A DNA stretch of 64,000 nt from positions 1,057,501 through 1,121,500 of the forward strand of contig SNVD02001362.1 of the NCBI GenBank assembly GCA_013180625.2, in the 5' to 3' direction. The notes under the pieces were generated by a model. It saw nothing but the letters and a program-made list of their open reading frames with translations. It made no database searches and was not told where the DNA came from. Below, one piece after another: positions 1 through 11,632 of the stretch. A program made the translations under genes and the position numbers. Source of the stretch: Boswellia sacra (lineage: Eukaryota > Streptophyta > Magnoliopsida > Sapindales > Burseraceae). Position 1 is the first letter of the stretch, and each line of letters begins with the position of its first letter.

Positions 1-288
1 CACAACGCTATGCAAAAGAAAGGAATCATCGCTGTGAGGGAATGAATCAGGAAGATTTAACCCTGGCGGGAGATGATACACTATCTCTACAGTCAGTGTA
101 GCAAGCGGTGATATGATTCCTGACTGGGGCTTCACTGTGTAACGAGTCTTGTTCATTGGCTGAATCCTGAACGCTACTGGCATGGTGTACATAACGTTGC
201 GTAGTGTCAGCTCTCCATAACATTTTTGCCCTGGTTCAATCCTGATTGCGACAAGATTTGATGGCTCCAAGCTGATAAGCCTATCCAT
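1..288 (-). CDS. Vapyrin-like protein, N-terminal MSP domain (partial, runs off left edge)
   Basis: Reading the minus strand from an ATG at 286-288 gives 96 uninterrupted codons to the window edge. The protein starts [11 protein letters not shown] and continues with [40 protein letters not shown] and [17 protein letters not shown]. This is a major sperm protein (VAP) fold. The opening and the wording of the domain match plant vapyrin and vapyrin-like proteins, which join an N-terminal MSP domain to C-terminal ankyrin repeats. Vapyrin is known to be needed for intracellular accommodation of arbuscular mycorrhizal fungi; vapyrin-like paralogues have less clear roles. The ankyrin part lies outside the window, so vapyrin and vapyrin-like cannot be told apart. 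No intron is seen in the visible part. Confidence 0.85.
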   Translation of the reverse strand, partial: MDRLISLEPSNLVAIRIEPGQKCYGELTLRNVMYTMPVAFRIQPMNKTRYTVKPQSGIISPLATLTVEIVYHLPPGLNLPDSFPHSDDSFLLHSVV

Positions 289-3200
289 CTTATCGTCCCT
301 TGCAAAGTAGATGAGCTTTCTCTATTTTGGTTTTCCTTCCTTTCAACTTCTTGGATTTGCTTGGTTGTTCAGGTGGGTTTTGGTGCCATGAAAGGGGAAA
401 ATAATCAGAGACAAGGAAGTGAAGAAACTGGTTAGGTGAAAGTATTTTAAGCAGGGAGAAGAGAGGCCGGCTCTAATGAGAGATTGCCATGTGGTGGTGT
501 CAAAAACAATGATGACTTGTTCTATTCGGCGTCCTGGGTACATGAGGCCTAAGACAGTTGTGCAACCTATAGAAACCTGAATTTATTTTTGGAGTTGTTT
601 CTGCAAGTCACTTTCGGAGTTGTATTATATTATGCAGAAGAAACCATTTTTATTGTTCTAGTGAAGTTTACAACTAAGTCTCATTAATTAATTAGCTAGG
701 ATGGCAAGAGGGATCCATTGGACAATCTCCTAGGTGCTATCTCTCCTGAATATATAATTTCTCCTTGATAGAAAAAGATTATAATATTTGAACCAATTAA
801 CTGTGGAAATTGTCTTGTTGAAGCACTTTTGTGGGTATTAATTAAAAACAATGTTACTTTTGCGTGTGTAGAGAAGCTAGCTAGCTAGCCACCCACTATA
901 GTGGTTACTAATTGGCCAACCATAACTACCATATAGGCAGTCACCATGCTAACTGCTAATGCATTTGGTCATAGAAGTTGCTTTCAAGTGCTGGTAGGAT
1001 TTGCGTTTTCTTAATTGCCCCTTGATTGGTGTGTTCCAGTGATCCATTTGCATTGCTGGGACAACTGTACCAAACAACATAAACTACGGGTCCTTGTTCT
1101 TAGAGAATTAGTTTGTGAAACTCTATGCTACATCAGCTATATAGGGTCCCTACATTTGGTTTACCGAGTCCACATTTTCCCACAGATCAAGCATTGGAAC
1201 TTTCATAGTTTATGATTATATATCGATATTTGGCTCTACGGAAATGTGGTCAACAGGCTGACACAGAAAGGCCAGATAACTAGATCTCGCCATATTGCAA
1301 CTATATTTTCATGAGTAAACTAAAAAGCACTTATTCAAGAAGTGGCGATGCATAGACTTACAGTTGAAAGGATGGGATCCTCCAACAGGTTTTGATTAGA
1401 AATGAAGTGTGTTTGTTTAACAAGAAAGAGACAGTAAATAAAATAAATTCAACGAGATAAATTATATATAGAGGAAATAGAGGTTAACTGAGAGGATCCC
1501 AACTCAGTTATTAAGGAAAATTGTAGCACAATCACTCCAAATATTTAATTAAGTAAAATTAATTGAGTAAAGGATCCTAATTCTAACTCTTCATCAATGC
1601 ATCCGTCTTTGGTGAATTAGCACATCCTGCTTTGGTATGTGAAATGAGTTGTCAAATAAGATTCATCAAGATTTTTATTGAGCAAAATATAAAGATATGA
1701 TTAATGGTTAATATAATATACATAAAAAATGAGAATGTAATAAATCTTAATCACCTATGAATAATAATGTTCATGTGGCACAAGTTCCTAAAAATTAGGA
1801 GAGCAAAAATCAAGAGAGTATGAGTATCCAAGTTCAGGCTACTTCATTACATATTTTGTGACTATTTATAGCACAAATATGTTAAGGGCAAAAGTATAAT
1901 GTAAGTTAAGTTTTGAGAAAAAGTATTTCGATATTACTACTAAATGTTTTGCAACTAATGACTTGTTACAGATTTTAAGAAAATATTTTAGAAGCATTTA
2001 GCAATAGGGTTCATAGAGACTATATACAGTAGAATTTAGCTTTTATACTCAAAATAATAGGATAGTTAATTGGAGATTCTATATAGCAGAACTTTTGTAG
2101 GAGGCGTTTTCAAGTCAAAACAGTAAAAGAAGTAGAACATGCAAAAAGTTGCTTTTGGGAATATTTTTAGTATTGTTAAAATAAATTTGAAGGAAAAGCA
2201 TATATATTTAGAAGTCGGTTGATAGAGAGCATCTCTTTGTGAATTTTGTCACCAGCAATAAGCCAAACAATCCATTTCATTCACTACAAAAATTGATGTT
2301 TATTTACAATAGAAGTCAAAAGGAAAGCAAATCTAATACAGATTTTGCTTTATATATTTTGATTATCATAATTAACTCATTGTATGTCTTTGTTCTAGTA
2401 ATTTTCAACAAAGGTTTATAATCTCGAGAGACTATGTATGGAAAGACAAAAGATGGTCGGGAATACACATATAACAAAGCTTTATAATAATTGATTAACA
2501 ATTCAATGCATTTATAAAATTGCTACATAAATATATTTCGAAATAATTAATTAGAACCAAAATTGTGTAGTGAAAAGTAATAGATGGTAAAATATATAAG
2601 TGAGATATTAAATCATAGTTTGCCGTTCAACTTGTCCTTACAATTCTAGCTGTTAAGGCAATTGCAGGTTGAGCATATTCCATTGTAGAATTCAGTAATC
2701 TCACAGCAGAAGCTCTTCTGTCATTGTGAGAGTTAACTTATTATGTTATTAGTAATCGCAATCTTAAAACTTAATTTATACTAATTCAAACAAAGATTGT
2801 CTTTGCTGACTTCGAAATCAACGAATTTTATAAAAAAATTAATCCAATTTATGAAAGTAGCTCTAATTAAATATTTGACCTAATTAATTTAGACTGTCAA
2901 TCCAGTCGATTTCATTTATGAGGATCGAAGATTCTCCAACTGGTTAAATTTACACCTTACATATTTATGATTTATTATATAAGAAATTAATTATTAACAT
3001 CAATAAATAATCAGCTCGCTTTTAAAAATTGTTTTTTTGTTGAATTCTGCTAACAATAATGCTAGACTTACAATATTCATACAATATAAACTCTAAAATA
3101 TGATGTGACAGCTTAAGTGACACAATCTTGTTAGAGTTGTAATTTCTCTCATCCATTTTTATTTTTTCTCTTTCAGTGAATTTTTGCCATGTAGACTGCC

Positions 3201-5895
3201 AAGTCATGTTGTAGAATTTAGGTTGTATAATTATTGTAAGTTTAACATTACTCATTCTGCTAATTATATATCGTATCTAACAAATTGATTATTTTGACAA
3301 CTTGGTGTAATTTAATTTGTCAATATATAAATGTGTGTGTGTGTTATAAAAATTATCTACAGTTCCATCAATAAACTTTTTAATCAACTCTAGTTTTATA
3401 CTGTAATAAGTTCTAGTTTTATAAACTCTTTAAAGAATTAATCATGCCAATCAATTGGATCATAGGTTATGAATCACTATAACAAGTAGAAACAAGAAAT
3501 GATGTAATTAGAGACGACGACATAAGCCTTCTTGCAAAAGGTATGAATTGGCTGCCAATAATGTAAACTATTATATATTATTAATTCCACTATTAGACGA
3601 AAATTTTCACTTATCTAATACTCCAACTCTTCGATCTTTTCAATCTCTTTAACAATGGTGCCAAAAGATTTTGTTTTGCGTCTAATCATGCCAAAGAACT
3701 TCAACAAATTTAACTACTTGAAATGTTTTTTTCACTTGTATATATTTTTTTGTAATCATCCATGTACGTGTAATGTAAGAACACGTTAGGAATAAAGAAT
3801 TTTTTTTTTTTAATATCGTATACTTGTAATATAAAATTGAAAAGTATTAAAGTTACTACCTACTTGGTATTTATGTTATAAATATATTAAACTGTTAAAA
3901 ATAATAAATAAATTTGATTCTTTAGCAAAAATTGGAAGAGAATTGAAACATTCATAGAAATATACGGGACGAATTGAACAGACGACAAGTTTCCAAAGAG
4001 TCTTGATGACATTCTCCCAAAGAGAACCAACAGTGTTAGAGGGATCTCATGGGCTTGATTTTCGGCCCACTTTTGGAAGGGCTTTGGACTAGCATTAATT
4101 CAGGCCCAGATTGACCCAAAATAAATTGAAAAATACTATATTTTATGAAGTTATGTGTGGAGTTCACATAAACAGTTTGAAGTTGTGATGGTATTTATCG
4201 AATCTTTTTTATTGGCAAAAAGGAATGGAATTAGTGCCAACACTTATGGGAAGACGGACAAAGCATCGTTTTCTCTGTATTGTAGATTGTGATGGGCTTG
4301 CTTCAGAAATCAGACAATTCAGTCAATGTTTCTAGCTTTTGTCCATTTATTTCATAGTTAAATTTATGTAATAATTTTATAATCTATATATGTATCAAGC
4401 AATGTTGTGGGTGTAAATGGAATATACCTAGAATTGAAAGAAGGAATTTGTGTCGGGATTGGATGCTAAATGCCCACCCACCATCATTAACTTACTTGGC
4501 CAAATACAAATAAAATTAATGTATGATTATTAATCTTATTTGGTCTCCAAGATTAGGGTCATGTTGCTTTCTTCTTAGTAGGATTCGTGTTTGTTTGTTA
4601 ATTGTTCTAATTAATAAGTGGATTGTTTAGTTTTAATTTGATGAATTGGAGGAATAATTGAGCCGAACAATATGAAAGCTTTGCTAGTTTCTACTACTTG
4701 TTATTCTTGGGGTTTAGCTTGGACCAATTTTAAGCTTATAATGCATGATGGAGCCACTTTCATATTTGGTTTTGTTAAAGCATTAGAATTTTTCTATTTT
4801 TTTTTTAAAATTATATATCCTATATCAATGTTTTTATAAAAAATATGAATCATATGATGTAAAAGATAGATGCAAAATAACATTTTAGTAGGATGATTTG
4901 AATTTACAAATAATTCTCAGATTCATGAACATTAAAAATTTTCAAAATCCATTGCAGGATTTCTAAATCTATTGAAAAATCTTGAATCCAGTACCAACCA
5001 AAATCTTAAAATAATAATGAATGAAAAATAATTGAAATCCAAATTAAAATAAATTAACTCTCAACCTAACATATGGCAAATTGTACTACATCAATAAATT
5101 AAACAGATTGTTCCACGGGGGATGGAAGATGATTGATTTTTAACCTTATCAACTAGACTATCCTCATAAAATAACTGCTAGATGGCACTATCATTTAGTT
5201 GGCAATCACCTCTACCATTGCAAGTATTAACAATTTCAGGAACCATCATATTGATTTGATCGTAGTAATAATTGGGGTGAAGCTGCTTTCTCCTTAATTT
5301 AGTTGAAATTGGTGTTTTTGTTTTTAGCCATTCAAAGGTTTTTGTGATGATCTAGTCTTGATAATAGAATCTGGGGCAGAGCCCAACAGGATGTCCATTA
5401 CTCAATTGATTTCATCAATCAAAACAACCGCATTGTGACTGCTTTTATCGTCATAATATTTACATTTTGGATCCAAGTCATTGTTTTTTCTATAACTTGA
5501 TGGAACTTGGAATATTTATTTCAGAAACAGAGATATCAAAGAACTGAATTTGGCTTTTTTAAAAAAAAAAATCTAAATCCTCTAAAATATTAATGCTATA
5601 TAAAATAAAACTCTTAGAACAAGTATATATTGAATTGGGCAAAGCGGGGGAAGTGAAGATGAAGTTGAGTTTGTCGAGCAGTAGAGGCAATTGGCATCAT
5701 CGCTTACCTGGCCAACTACAATCCAAACATTAGCATCTTAATTCAGCACTTGGTCATAATAGTACACTACTAATTCTGTTGCTTTCTTTCTTAGTAGGAT
5801 TCATGTTTTGTTTATTATTTCTTATGTGCTTTGAGACCACTTTTTATTGCAATTGAGAAGACTACAACATAGTTTTGTTGTCATGAAATTATAAA
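289..5895. other. Gene-free AT-rich intergenic region
   Basis: I see no coding region with family similarity here. Open frames are under 80 codons and have no recognisable motifs. The first few hundred bases upstream of 288 must hold the vapyrin-like promoter and 5' UTR. The rest is A/T-rich with short poly-A/T runs and looks like decayed repeat or plain intergenic DNA. Confidence 0.6.
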
Positions 5896-6094
5896 GAGTA
5901 ATGTTACACCTAAAGCTTACCTACAAATAACTTTTTTTATAATTTGAATTGGTAAAATATCAATAGATCGGTAAGAAATGAAAATAAATAAAGGAAGTTA
6001 ATACATGACACAGTAATTATTCATCCACTAATATTTTGTCAATTAGATTGTAAAATAAATTGGTTATAAATGAGTTGGTGGTGTAATATTACTC
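5896..6094. mobile_element. 199-bp Mutator-like MITE, copy 1
   Basis: The element starts GAGTAATGTTACACC and ends with the inverted form GGTGTAATATTACTC. Flanks are aattataaa (5887-5895) and aattagaaa (6095-6103), a 9-bp target duplication with one mismatch. Nine-base duplications and long AT-rich interiors without coding capacity are typical of Mutator-superfamily MITEs. A second copy lies at 34679-34855 with the same ends and much of the same interior, including the stretch around AAATGAGTTG near the right end. Confidence 0.8.
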
Positions 6095-6103
6095 AATTAG
6101 AAA

Positions 6104-7430
6104 TGAAGAGATCTTTAGCACTTTTGTAATTTATGACCAATAAAAGCTTATTTCTAAATGGACAAACCAAATGATATATGAAAGGGATCTTTGTTATGAT
6201 CGATTATTAAAAAATTAATAACCTTCCATTAAAAATTATATTACTATATTGTCATCTTGATATTTACTATAGGTTACATAATGAAAAACTTAAGATAGGA
6301 TATAACAAATATAAATAGAATATTGAAGAAAGTCAATATCATTTATTAGAATTGATATTTCTCATAACTTATAACCTTCCTTCCCCTTACTGAAATATTT
6401 TAAACTTCCTTTGATATTAAAACTACACTCATCCATTTCATAATTGTTAAGACCCCTCTTCTACCAATTTAATTACAATGATATTCTTCAAGAATTAACA
6501 TTTTTCTCATTCTGGACTAATATCTAGTGTTTTTTAAATTGGAAAAAAAAAAAAAGAGTTTTTCATGAGCAGCATAGTGTACGGAGTGAGTTGTAGCATG
6601 TGATGGTTGTATATGTAACAGTACTTACGTACTTCTTTAAGAGTCAAAATTGGTAACTTTTGCCTAAAATTTAAAAGATCACAATTTCATCTCTGTTCAA
6701 AACGAGATGGGCCTTCTGTGAAAACATTGGGCCTAACTAGAATCGTTGTTGGATTATAATGTTTGATAGCCAGTAATTAGTGGGCTTAATACAGTAGCGG
6801 CGTTTCTCAAGAATCACTAACAACCTGCCAATGCACCAAAACCCAATGCATCAATTAGCCCGGCCAGCTCATTTTGTGTACATTCTTCTTCTAGCTGTAG
6901 CTGTTACAACTTTCAGCCAAGCATACTATCTTCGACAATAAATGATTATTATTATTATTTAAAAACCTCTAAATTCGGGACATATAAAGAGATCAAAGGT
7001 TTAGAGTCAAACTGGATTTTTAATAATTAATGCCAATTCATTAGGATGATAAGTAATTTACAAATATCACTGGCTAAAAACATGGCACGTGCCCTTTGAA
7101 ATGCCAGAGGAAAGTCCCCAATTTTAGGAGGGTCACTCATGAAATTACGTCCTTAATCCTTGCTTGATCAGTGCATTGGAAACACAGATATTTTCATACT
7201 TTTCAAGGACATCTTATCCAGTTCCACTATACTTTCGTTCTTTTCTTATTCTTTTTCAAAGATATCCAGAAGGTTCCCATCTTTTTTGACTGGTTATTCA
7301 TCTATATTCTGATTTTATTTTACATTTTTCAAATGCATAACCTCCTGTAAAGTAAGATATAAGAGAAAGTAAAAGGCACAGATGAATAGAAGCAAAAGAG
7401 AAACATCTTATTATATTATACTGCTCGTGA
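6104..7430. other. Intergenic region, no gene seen
   Basis: No supported gene. The stretch around 7430-7570 is probably the transcribed 3' end of the dehydrin gene on the minus strand. Confidence 0.5.
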
Positions 7431-7571
7431 TGTACATAATACATTCACCACGTAGACACATTACATTACATCACATTACACACTGATAATAAAAAAACAA
7501 GCCCAAAGGAAACTTGAAAAGTGAAAGCCCACAACTCCAAAATCCTCTCATTCTCACCCCCATACATACCT

Positions 7572-7859
7572 CTGCAACACAAACAACAATATCTTATCAT
7601 TATTAACGTCAAACAATTTAATTCCACAAATCAAAACTACTCTACCAAAACCCTATTCACTAGATTTTATCATAACAATTAAAACATCTTGTAAGTCAAT
7701 AACATCTATATATATCATGATCCCCAAATTTTACTTTTCCCGAAAATCAGATGATCCATTTCTTTTCCATAATGCAAAGATTCACGATCCATATTATAAA
7801 ATAATTTTGGATCAAAATAAGGGCGTAAATATTTATAATATTAAAATTAATATTCATAC
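7572..7859 (-). other. Probable intron in the dehydrin 3' UTR
   Basis: Downstream of the dehydrin stop on the minus strand, a donor at 7859 (AG|GTATGA) and a strong acceptor at 7572 (pyrimidine-rich, then GTTGCAG|AGG) define a 288-base intron. The 3' UTR would then continue to about 7430. This is inferred from splice consensus only. Spliced 3' UTRs can attract nonsense-mediated decay or alter stability, so confirmation would matter. Confidence 0.5.
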
Positions 7860-7902
7860 CTATAAATATGAAGAGAGGGATGGAATGTTACTGACATACT
7901 AT

Positions 7903-8214
7903 CTAATCGCTGTCGCTGTCGCTGCTGCTGCTGTGACCATGCTCATGCCCATGTTCATGCTTCTTCTTCTCCTTCTTTTTCTTCTTCTTCTCCTCTCCAT
8001 GTTCATGACCACCTTCCCCATGGATCTTGTCCTTCATCTTGTCTACCAAACCCTCCTTGTGCTGTCCGCTATGGTGTTCACCGTGGTGCTCCCCTTTGTG
8101 TTCACCCTTGTGCTCATCCTTGTGATGAGCCTCGCCGTGCTCAGGCTTGTGCTCATCCTTCTTTTGGCCTCCCATGTGGAGGGTCTCCTCAATTTTGTGT
8201 ATGATTCCTGACAT
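7903..8214 (-). CDS. KS-type histidine-rich dehydrin (HIRD11-like)
   Basis: Single-exon frame of 103 codons from ATG at 8212-8214 to TAG at 7903-7905. It opens MSGIIHKIEETLHMGG, has a Lys/His/Glu-rich middle with repeated EHKGEH units, a K-segment (KEGLVDKMKDKIHGE) around residues 53-67, a poly-lysine run, and an S-segment SSSSDSDSD at the very C-terminus. K-then-S order, high His and small size match Arabidopsis HIRD11 and the short KS dehydrins of Citrus. Such dehydrins are intrinsically disordered LEA group 2 proteins. They accumulate under cold and drought, bind metals through His, and protect membranes and enzymes; the serine tract is a casein-kinase target in the family. The strong reverse-strand frame over the same bases is a composition artefact. 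Start choice is supported by a TATA box about 75 bases upstream. Confidence 0.95.
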   Translation of the reverse strand: MSGIIHKIEETLHMGGQKKDEHKPEHGEAHHKDEHKGEHKGEHHGEHHSGQHKEGLVDKMKDKIHGEGGHEHGEEKKKKKKEKKKHEHGHEHGHSSSSDSDSD

Positions 8215-8284
8215 TGTTGTGCTTTGATTTAGGCTTATCTGATGGATCTTAATTGGTGTGAGGAGACTCGGAGTTCTTGGATTC

Positions 8285-8295
8285 GTTTTTATAGC
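8285..8295 (-). promoter_or_regulatory. TATA box of the dehydrin gene
   Basis: The minus strand reads GCTATAAAAAC, about 75 bases upstream of the dehydrin ATG. This predicts transcription start near 8255 and a 5' UTR of roughly 40 bases. Confidence 0.7.
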
Positions 8296-8349
8296 AAAAT
8301 TTGGATTAGAAAAAGATTATCCTTTTCTGTGGAATTACTTAAATGCCCA

Positions 8350-9262
8350 TAATACGTGTACGCGGCGTGTTGAGTTTGTGGTTGCTTTTAAGATGATTCC
8401 AAACGAGGCACGGAGTGGTCCCACCAGCATTACAATATTGTATTAAATTAAATTAAATTTAGTTGAAAAGACAAAAAGAGAGATTTAGTGTATGTAGACG
8501 CGTGTATGTGGGCAGTTAAACAGCTTGGTTGTGTGATTGTTCAATGGATGTCTTAGATTAGTCATAATTTTGGAAAATGAAAAAAATCTTTGTAATAATC
8601 CCTTTGTATGCATATCTACTTATCCAAAAATACGTGTATGGAAGGCTCTATTTGACCTTCATAATATATGATTTTATCCTATATACGTTGTTCAGATGGA
8701 TATTATTAATCTCATAATGTACAATAACTTAAAGCATTTTTAATTAAAAAAATAATGAATTTGGTATTAATTAATCTAATTAATGCAAAATTTTATTTTT
8801 ACATCTAAAATCCAAATATGCAATGATCTCTTATTAGTAACTTTGTCATACTCCTATAATTTACTCACATAAAAATGAGGCATAAGATAATACATAAAAG
8901 AAAATTGAAATAAATTATATCAAATTTGATTTTAGATCTGTTTAATAGAAAAATTCCTAAATATAATTTCTAAGATAAAAAGAATATCTTAATTATGACA
9001 AAAAAAAAGATCTTAATGAGCAGAATATCACAACGGATCGTTTGCGCAAGTGTTTCTAATTGGGACCAAATTCAATCAATTTTCATAAACAAGTGGGAGA
9101 GAATGGATATTTGGAACCAAAGGAAAAGCATAAAAATATTTTGAATGAAAAGACATATGGATAGAGCAGAAGGCATGGCCCGGGCTGAGGCCGACCACTA
9201 GCAGCTTTAAAGCCACAAATATTTACCCATTCCGGAGAACTTTCACGTGATTCGGACACGTG
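8350..9262 (-). promoter_or_regulatory. ABRE/G-box/DRE-type motif cluster upstream of the dehydrin
   Basis: Going upstream of the dehydrin there are ACGTG-core motifs (near 8353 and 8632), an ACGCGTGT element near 8497 resembling the ABRE coupling element CE3, a DRE/CRT core GCCGAC at 9190-9195, and two perfect G-boxes CACGTG at 9244-9249 and 9257-9262, only 13 bases apart. ABRE pairs and DRE cores are the known binding sites of ABF bZIP and DREB/CBF factors, which drive dehydrins in dehydration and cold. The most distal motifs are about 1 kb away, so their link to this gene is inferred. Confidence 0.5.
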
Positions 9263-9602
9263 TTATCAAATCAACGGGCCCATGCCCTCAAAACAAGGAA
9301 GATTTATTCCAGTTGGGGCCCGCTTTCATATTTTATTTGCTCTTTCCTGGGTGGGATAGCTGTGGAATTCTCTTTAGCTTTAATTTATTTCTCACTGCAT
9401 CTCATTCCTACCTTCATATATTGACACGTAGACGGTACCTAGATTGCCGACAGACTACTTATTTTATTTTGGCTGCATTGATTTTATTTTGGTTAATGCC
9501 TGGAAAGTACTAAATTAGAACAACACGTAAATCTTGAGTTTTAAAATGGTTTATTGTTATAGACCTGTCCAATTGTTTGAGTTTATTTTATCAATATGTT
9601 CA

Positions 9603-9750
9603 AGAGTTAGCTTGATCGGATGGTTGAGGGAAGGTTCAAGTGTTAGAAATCCTGAGTTTGAATCCTTCTATCACCAACTTTATATTACATTAATTTTTAA
9701 AGATTTAAAAGACATTCAAGTTAATAGGTGGGATGCCTATGACAATAACC
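9603..9750 (+). mobile_element. Possible tRNA-derived SINE fragment
   Basis: The strand carries a Pol III A-box-like stretch (TAGCTTGATCGGATGGT, from about 9608) and, some 40 bases on, a B-box-like GAGTTTGAATCC (about 9654). The spacing is that of a tRNA-derived promoter. An AT-rich tail follows. No clean target duplication was found, so this is tentative. Confidence 0.4.
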
Positions 9751-9764
9751 GTTTTAAAATTTAA

Positions 9765-11632
9765 AGATTTATAATATAGAATATAAAAATTTTTAAAAAA
9801 ATTAGTAATTTTACGTAAAAACTCATATTTCACAATATGATAAAATAAGAAAAATTAACTCAATAATGATAAAAAATAAATTCAATAAGTGTGAAAAACT
9901 GTGACATTGTGACAATAAAAAAGTTTTAACAAAATATAAGATTATTATACTGTATAAATGAAACCCATCGAATTAAGAGAGTTAACCTAACCTAATTATT
10001 ATTATTCTTTAGATTGGTTCCACCGACCAGTTTCTAAATCTTCTTGAATCTCGAATGTCTATAACATGATAATTATATTTAACAAGACCTTAGAATAATT
10101 AGCTTTCATAATACCGGATAAGAGAATTCTTTTTGCCGTTGTTTCACTCCTTTAAAATACGAAAATACCAAATGCTTTTGTTACGTATTGAATAATAGGG
10201 CAGCCTGGAGATCTGCTAAAACGACTACAATAATTTTCAACGGACAATATATAGCTTTCCTAGAAGCTCTCTCGTTGTTCTTGGTATTTGAAGTTAGGTA
10301 TTTTTCACTAGGTGAATTTGAGTCCCACCAACTCTTGCTCAACATATCTCAGTAACTTTTACACTGAACCGGGCCTTAAGTTAAGAGATACTCGAGTGAT
10401 TTCCTCTATCGCTATACCTACAACTGAAATCGCACAATAATGTCACATTAGAATCACAGCATGTGAGATCTCACAATACTCAGGTTAGAATCAGAGCAAG
10501 TGATTTGTTCCTGAATCCATGCAATTGAAGATCAGCTAGGGAGGCAGGTGCGCATGGCAACTTGATATAAACAATTCCATCAATATCATTCATATATAAC
10601 AGTGTAAACATGTCTTGGACACATGAAAAATGCTAAAACGATCGTGTCATTAAAATTGATAAGTATATATATAGGGAAGAGATGAAAGATAATGATCATT
10701 TTAAGGTACGACATGAATTCCCATATCAATCAAGTTGGATCGAGCTAGGCTGGGGTATTTCCATTTTCAATTCCACTTCAAAACCACTCTCTCTTATGGG
10801 TCTACATATCACGATAAAATAGTCAGTCGTCTTCGAGTCTCATCCTCATTTTCTATTTTCTTTTTTCTTAAGACGGTTATATCCGAATACATTATACATG
10901 TGGTGAGAAAACAATGTCATACATGCTTGTCCACGTACTGAAAAGGCTTCCCGCTGAGCTTTTAATGTCAATTACGGATGGATGCTTTTCATATAGTCAG
11001 AGTAGTTTTCTATAGTCGACTTTTCTTAACATGATGTACGATTTTAGAAGGAATCATATGACAAACACGAGCAGTAATCAAATGCTTATCCAAATTTGAC
11101 TATTCATATTATTTGTAAGCATTTTCTTAAAACAATAAAGAAATATGTGTGATCGGTTAAAAGCGTGAAGGCAACTTATCTATGGGAAGAAGAAACGAAA
11201 CGGAAGAGTTCCGGAAAATCCTAGCAACGATCGGTCATCAAGAGATGCTACAGTATTGATGGCATTACCTTTTTCAAAAATTTAATTCGACCAAAGCCAC
11301 CCAAATCACCCAACAAAATGTAACGGGAAGGTAAAAAATAAAATATAAGTATTTCAAATTATATATTTCCAGGAAACGAAATGCAGGCTACAGAAAATTG
11401 CTACCAAATAAATTTTTCTCCACTGGACCAACATATAAATACAAACCACCATAGTCGACTATAATGGCCAAACCAAATAATTTACACCAACTATCAAATA
11501 TTGGCATATTATTCTCATATCACAGGCTATTGTTGGTATAATAGAGGAGATATGCGAATAAAAACAATGCACAAGGGTAAAGGTAATACAATCAACCTCT
11601 AAAAAATAGATATATACAGCATCAGGTCACTT
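9765..11632. other. Intergenic region and FIP2-type 3' UTR
   Basis: No gene recognised. The last few hundred bases before 11633 are probably the 3' UTR of the minus-strand BTB/pentapeptide gene. The rest shows no family similarity that I can see. Confidence 0.5.

Noticed and set aside
2690..2735. Imperfect hairpin CTCACAG...CTGTCATTGTGAG as a possible small RNA precursor
   Set aside because: Stem is short and imperfect and there is no supporting context.
3475..3545. CACTATAACAAG followed by GAGACGACGAC, resembling a CACTA transposon end
   Set aside because: No matching inverted end or 3-bp target duplication could be found nearby.
7717..8211. 164-codon plus-strand frame rich in Leu, Val and Met over the dehydrin
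   Set aside because: It is the complement of the His/Lys/Glu-rich dehydrin codons; the minus frame has K- and S-segments and a TATA box.
10290..10520. Degenerate B-box-like GGGACTCAAATTC and direct repeats (ATGTGAGATCTCACAA)
   Set aside because: No coherent element structure could be drawn.
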